NCBI GenBank assembly: GCA_038916785.1 | Contig: JBCLBO010000087.1 | Coordinates: 1 to 14,739, forward strand | DNA length: 14,739 nt | From: VFKU01 sp038916785 | GTDB taxonomy: Bacteria; Hydrogenedentota; Hydrogenedentia; Hydrogenedentales; GCA-2746185 | Reading direction: 5' to 3' | Shown: piece after piece, positions 12,813 to 14,739 of the stretch | Layout of the letters: each line of letters starts with the position of its first letter | Numbering within the stretch: position 1 is the first letter of the stretch | Position numbers and translations under genes: made by a program | The notes under the pieces: generated by a model | Seen by the model: the letters and a program-made list of their open reading frames with translations, nothing else | Told to the model about the DNA's origin: nothing | Databases searched by the model: none

Positions 12813-14258
12813 ATGCATCGAATCGGACTGCACAACCAGATTTTCATCGCGATGGCCCTCGGCGTGGCACTCGGCCTTGCGATGAATCTCGCGGGCGATC
12901 CCGCCGCGCCGGCCTTCGCGGCCACGGTGTGGTGGCTCGATCTCGCCGGCAAGGACCTCTTCATCGGCGCGCTCAAGATGATCATCGCGCCGCTGATCTT
13001 CGCGTCGATCATCGCCGGCGTATACAGCCTGCCGAACCTCCGCGCCGTCCGCAGCATCGGCGTCAAGACGCTCGCCTTCTACGCATGCACCGTCTGCGTC
13101 GCCGTCGCGCTCGGAATGACGCTCGTCATGGTGATCCAGCCAGGTAATAAATCCTCCTCGCAGCAAATCCGGGCCAAGCGCGAAGCGCAGATCGCCGCGC
13201 TGGCGGATCAGTATCGCGCCTCAGGCGGCGCCGATCCCGCCACGACCCAGGGCGCGGCCGAGTTCCGCCACTACCTCGCGGCGCAGGAAGGAGAGGCCAG
13301 CGGCGCGCAGACCTTCGGCGCGGCATGGCCGGCGATGAAGGCCGGCGGAACGGACGGATCCCTCGTGACCCTGCGGGACGCGCTCGTGCGGCCCAGCCTG
13401 ACGAACCCCTTCAATTCCCTCGCGCAAATCCCGCCGAACTCGCTGGGAATAATCGTCTTTGCCCTAGTGCTCGGCGTGGCGCTCGTCACCGTCGGCGAGG
13501 CCGCCAAACCCGTGGGCGAGTTCTTCGTCGCCTTCGACAAGGTCATGCTCATCATCACCATGTGGATCATGAAATTCGCGCCAATCGGCGTCGGCTGTAT
13601 CACCGCGTCGCTCGTCGCCACGCTTGGCGTCGATGCGCTCGTCTCGCTCGCGTGGTACAGCGGCGTGGTCGTCGTCGGGCTCACGATTCACTTCTGCTTC
13701 TTGCTGTTTCTGACCTGGGCCGTCGGCGGAATGGGGCCGGTCGAGTTTCTCCGCGGCGCGCGCGACGCCCTCCTCGTCGCCTTCACCACCAGCTCCTCCG
13801 CCGCGACGCTGCCCGTGACCATGCTGTGCACGATCGAAAAGCTAAAAGTCTCGCCGCACATCGCCCGCTTCGCGCTGCCCGTCGGCGCCACCGTCAACAT
13901 GGACGGCACAGCCCTCTACGAAGGCGTCGCGGTCTTGTTCCTCATCCAGGTCTTCGGCGGACTACCCGACGCGATGATCGATCTGAGTTTCGGCAGCCTC
14001 TTCGTGATTTTCATCACGGCCGTCTTCGCCGCCGTCGGCGCCGCCGCCGTGCCCAGCGCGGGCCTGATCACCATGGCGCTCGTGGCCGGCTCGGTAGGCC
14101 TGCCGATCTACTACATCGTCATCATCTACGCGGTCGACCGCGTGCTCGACATGTTCCGCACAACAGTGAACGTGCTCGGCGATCTCGTCGGTGCGGTAAT
14201 CGTCAATCGGCTTGAAGCGAAAAACCTCGGCGAGGCCGCACTCAGCTCAAAACCTTGA
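12813..14258 (+). CDS. Dicarboxylate/amino acid:cation symporter (glutamate/aspartate or C4-dicarboxylate)
   Basis: Secondary transporter of the DAACS (GltP/DctA/EAAT) family that takes up acidic amino acids or dicarboxylates with Na+ or H+. From ATG 12813 it has 481 residues. Diagnostic parts are present: the serine-rich hairpin SSSAATLP (327-334), NMDGT (362-366), the second hairpin AAVPSAGLITM (411-421), and helix 8 D446, R449, N453 and D457 in DMFRTTVNVLGD. These match GltPh D394, R397, N401 and D405, so an acidic substrate is likely. The loop between helices 3 and 4 (about 112-200) is much longer than in GltPh and rich in Gln, Ala and charged residues. The start is unsettled: no strong ribosome site is seen, and GTG/ATG codons occur upstream from 12756. 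Its 3' end overlaps a small ORF on the other strand. Confidence 0.92.
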   Translation: MHRIGLHNQIFIAMALGVALGLAMNLAGDPAAPAFAATVWWLDLAGKDLFIGALKMIIAPLIFASIIAGVYSLPNLRAVRSIGVKTLAFYACTVCVAVALGMTLVMVIQPGNKSSSQQIRAKREAQIAALADQYRASGGADPATTQGAAEFRHYLAAQEGEASGAQTFGAAWPAMKAGGTDGSLVTLRDALVRPSLTNPFNSLAQIPPNSLGIIVFALVLGVALVTVGEAAKPVGEFFVAFDKVMLIITMWIMKFAPIGVGCITASLVATLGVDALVSLAWYSGVVVVGLTIHFCFLLFLTWAVGGMGPVEFLRGARDALLVAFTTSSSAATLPVTMLCTIEKLKVSPHIARFALPVGATVNMDGTALYEGVAVLFLIQVFGGLPDAMIDLSFGSLFVIFITAVFAAVGAAAVPSAGLITMALVAGSVGLPIYYIVIIYAVDRVLDMFRTTVNVLGDLVGAVIVNRLEAKNLGEAALSSKP

Positions 14259-14352
14259 CCACGATAATCCCGATGACGACGGGAACCGCTACCGCGAGCC
14301 AGAACTTGTATTCCTTCACGAATTCCACAACGTCCCCAGACGTGATGTCCAC
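14242..14352 (-). CDS. Small single-pass membrane protein, 36 residues, unknown function
   Basis: A very short frame from GTG 14352 to TGA: an acidic N-terminus (DITSGDVVEF), KEYKF, then a hydrophobic helix (WLAVAVPVVIGIIVV) ending KVLS. A perfect GGAGGT lies 7 bases upstream, unusually strong for chance. The size, amphipathic front and single helix resemble small membrane proteins that attach to a larger transporter or pump (inference only). Its 3' end overlaps the symporter's 3' end by 17 bases, tail to tail. I do not recognise a family. Confidence 0.55.
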   Translation of the reverse strand: MDITSGDVVEFVKEYKFWLAVAVPVVIGIIVVKVLS

Positions 14353-14554
14353 GATTCCAACCTCCCGCGCAGCCGATCCGCACAAATCACGCTAACACGC
14401 GGCGCGCGCCGGATCAACGCGCCCCAAATCCCAAATGGCCTTTCATAATTCCGAGACACTTCCGATTTCCGTTAAAGACTCTTCTTAACTTGTCATTCTG
14501 AATTCCCACCGGCCATCACCGGAGTTTGAAAAAATAAAACGCCGACCTTCTGTA

Positions 14555-14628
14555 GCATCGGCCTCCGGCCGATGACCTCGCGATCCGCTTAAAGGGCCAA
14601 ACACCAGGCATCGACCTCCGGCCGATGA
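14555..14628. repeat. Two direct copies of a REP-like palindrome
   Basis: A 21-base unit occurs at 14555-14575 and 14608-14628 with one mismatch. Each copy contains an 8-bp palindrome around a TCC loop: CATCGGCC/GGCCGATG at 14556-14574 (perfect) and CATCGACC/GGCCGATG at 14609-14627 (one mismatch). Both are in the same orientation, 53 bases apart, outside genes. This fits a short dispersed palindromic element. Confidence 0.75.
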
Positions 14629-14699
14629 AGAATGAGCCGAAATCTCCGTTTCCTACCGAGTATCCCTCCTCATCCCTCAATGGTCAGGCACGCCCCGCA

Positions 14700-14714
14700 C
14701 GGGCTGGAAGCCCG
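14700..14714. repeat. Short palindrome CGGGC-TGGAA-GCCCG
   Basis: Five-bp arms (14700-14704 and 14710-14714) around TGGAA. 'GGGCTGGAAGCCC' stretches recur between genes in several environmental bacterial phyla as I recall, so this is likely another dispersed repeat. It is too short to be certain from one copy. Confidence 0.4.
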
Positions 14715-14739
14715 CGTCCTAATGTAGTCCAGAACGCGT

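Larger units (their letters stand above)
14384..14739. other. Intergenic region with palindromic repeats, no gene seen
   Basis: From the start of the small ORF's leader to the window end I see no supported coding frame. The stretch is less GC-rich at 14440-14550 and then carries the palindromes listed separately. A TTGTCATTCTGA at 14490-14501 matches 7929-7940 exactly. Confidence 0.55.

Noticed and set aside
1..14739. CRISPR array, tRNA, rRNA or insertion sequence
   Set aside because: No regularly spaced direct repeats, no tRNA cloverleaf or rRNA stretch, and no transposase were recognised. The XerC/D-type recombinase looks like the housekeeping kind, not a phage or transposon integrase.

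Overview
The window is GC-rich chromosomal DNA, probably from an uncultured Gram-negative-type bacterium with a PVC-, Hydrogenedentes- or Sumerlaeota-like style. That affiliation is inferred only from gene content, base composition and the kind of intergenic palindromes; no marker gene here fixes it. Most genes are housekeeping or energy genes: a XerC/XerD recombinase, a membrane pyrophosphatase, HslV, the flagellar stator pair MotA/MotB, the acpP-fabF-rnc cluster and a glutamate/aspartate/dicarboxylate symporter.

Layout, left to right. (1) 1-781: the 3' three-quarters of a xerC/xerD gene, cut by the window edge. (2) 782-3385: a less GC-rich block on the minus strand, read leftward from a strong sigma-70-type promoter at 3356-3385. 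It holds a split secreted Cys-rich peptide reading frame, an exported LolA-like-fold protein with a C-terminal anchor, and an exported C39-like cysteine peptidase with a C-terminal anchor. (3) 3403-4404: a membrane-anchored endonuclease/exonuclease/phosphatase-family protein, then a decayed serine-hydrolase remnant at 4432-4905. (4) 4929-6989: the proton-type membrane pyrophosphatase (minus), divergent from hslV (plus, 7193-7732). (5) 7733-8478: a repeat-bearing intergenic stretch with an unlisted 49-residue membrane-protein ORF. (6) 8479-10184: motA-motB. (7) 10223-12518: acpP-fabF-rnc (minus), with a good promoter in front of acpP and a 10-bp hairpin between acpP and fabF. (8) 12813-14258: the symporter, overlapped tail-to-tail by a 36-residue membrane-protein ORF. 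(9) 14384-14739: non-coding DNA with REP-like palindromes.

The part most worth a second look is the block at 787-3385. Its promoter has ten consecutive G (minus strand) filling most of the spacer between TTGACA and TATATT, the arrangement that causes phase variation in some pathogens. The first gene starts behind a perfect Shine-Dalgarno site and encodes a signal peptide. It then meets one in-frame TGA buried in a perfect 25-bp hairpin, which is nested in a larger imperfect inverted repeat, and the same frame continues into a 13-cysteine domain. The next two genes encode extracytoplasmic, membrane-anchored proteins, one a C39-type peptidase. I read this as a candidate switchable, secreted Cys-rich peptide system with its own processing enzyme. 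That function is inference. The promoter geometry, inverted repeats, frame relation and peptidase motif are visible in the sequence.
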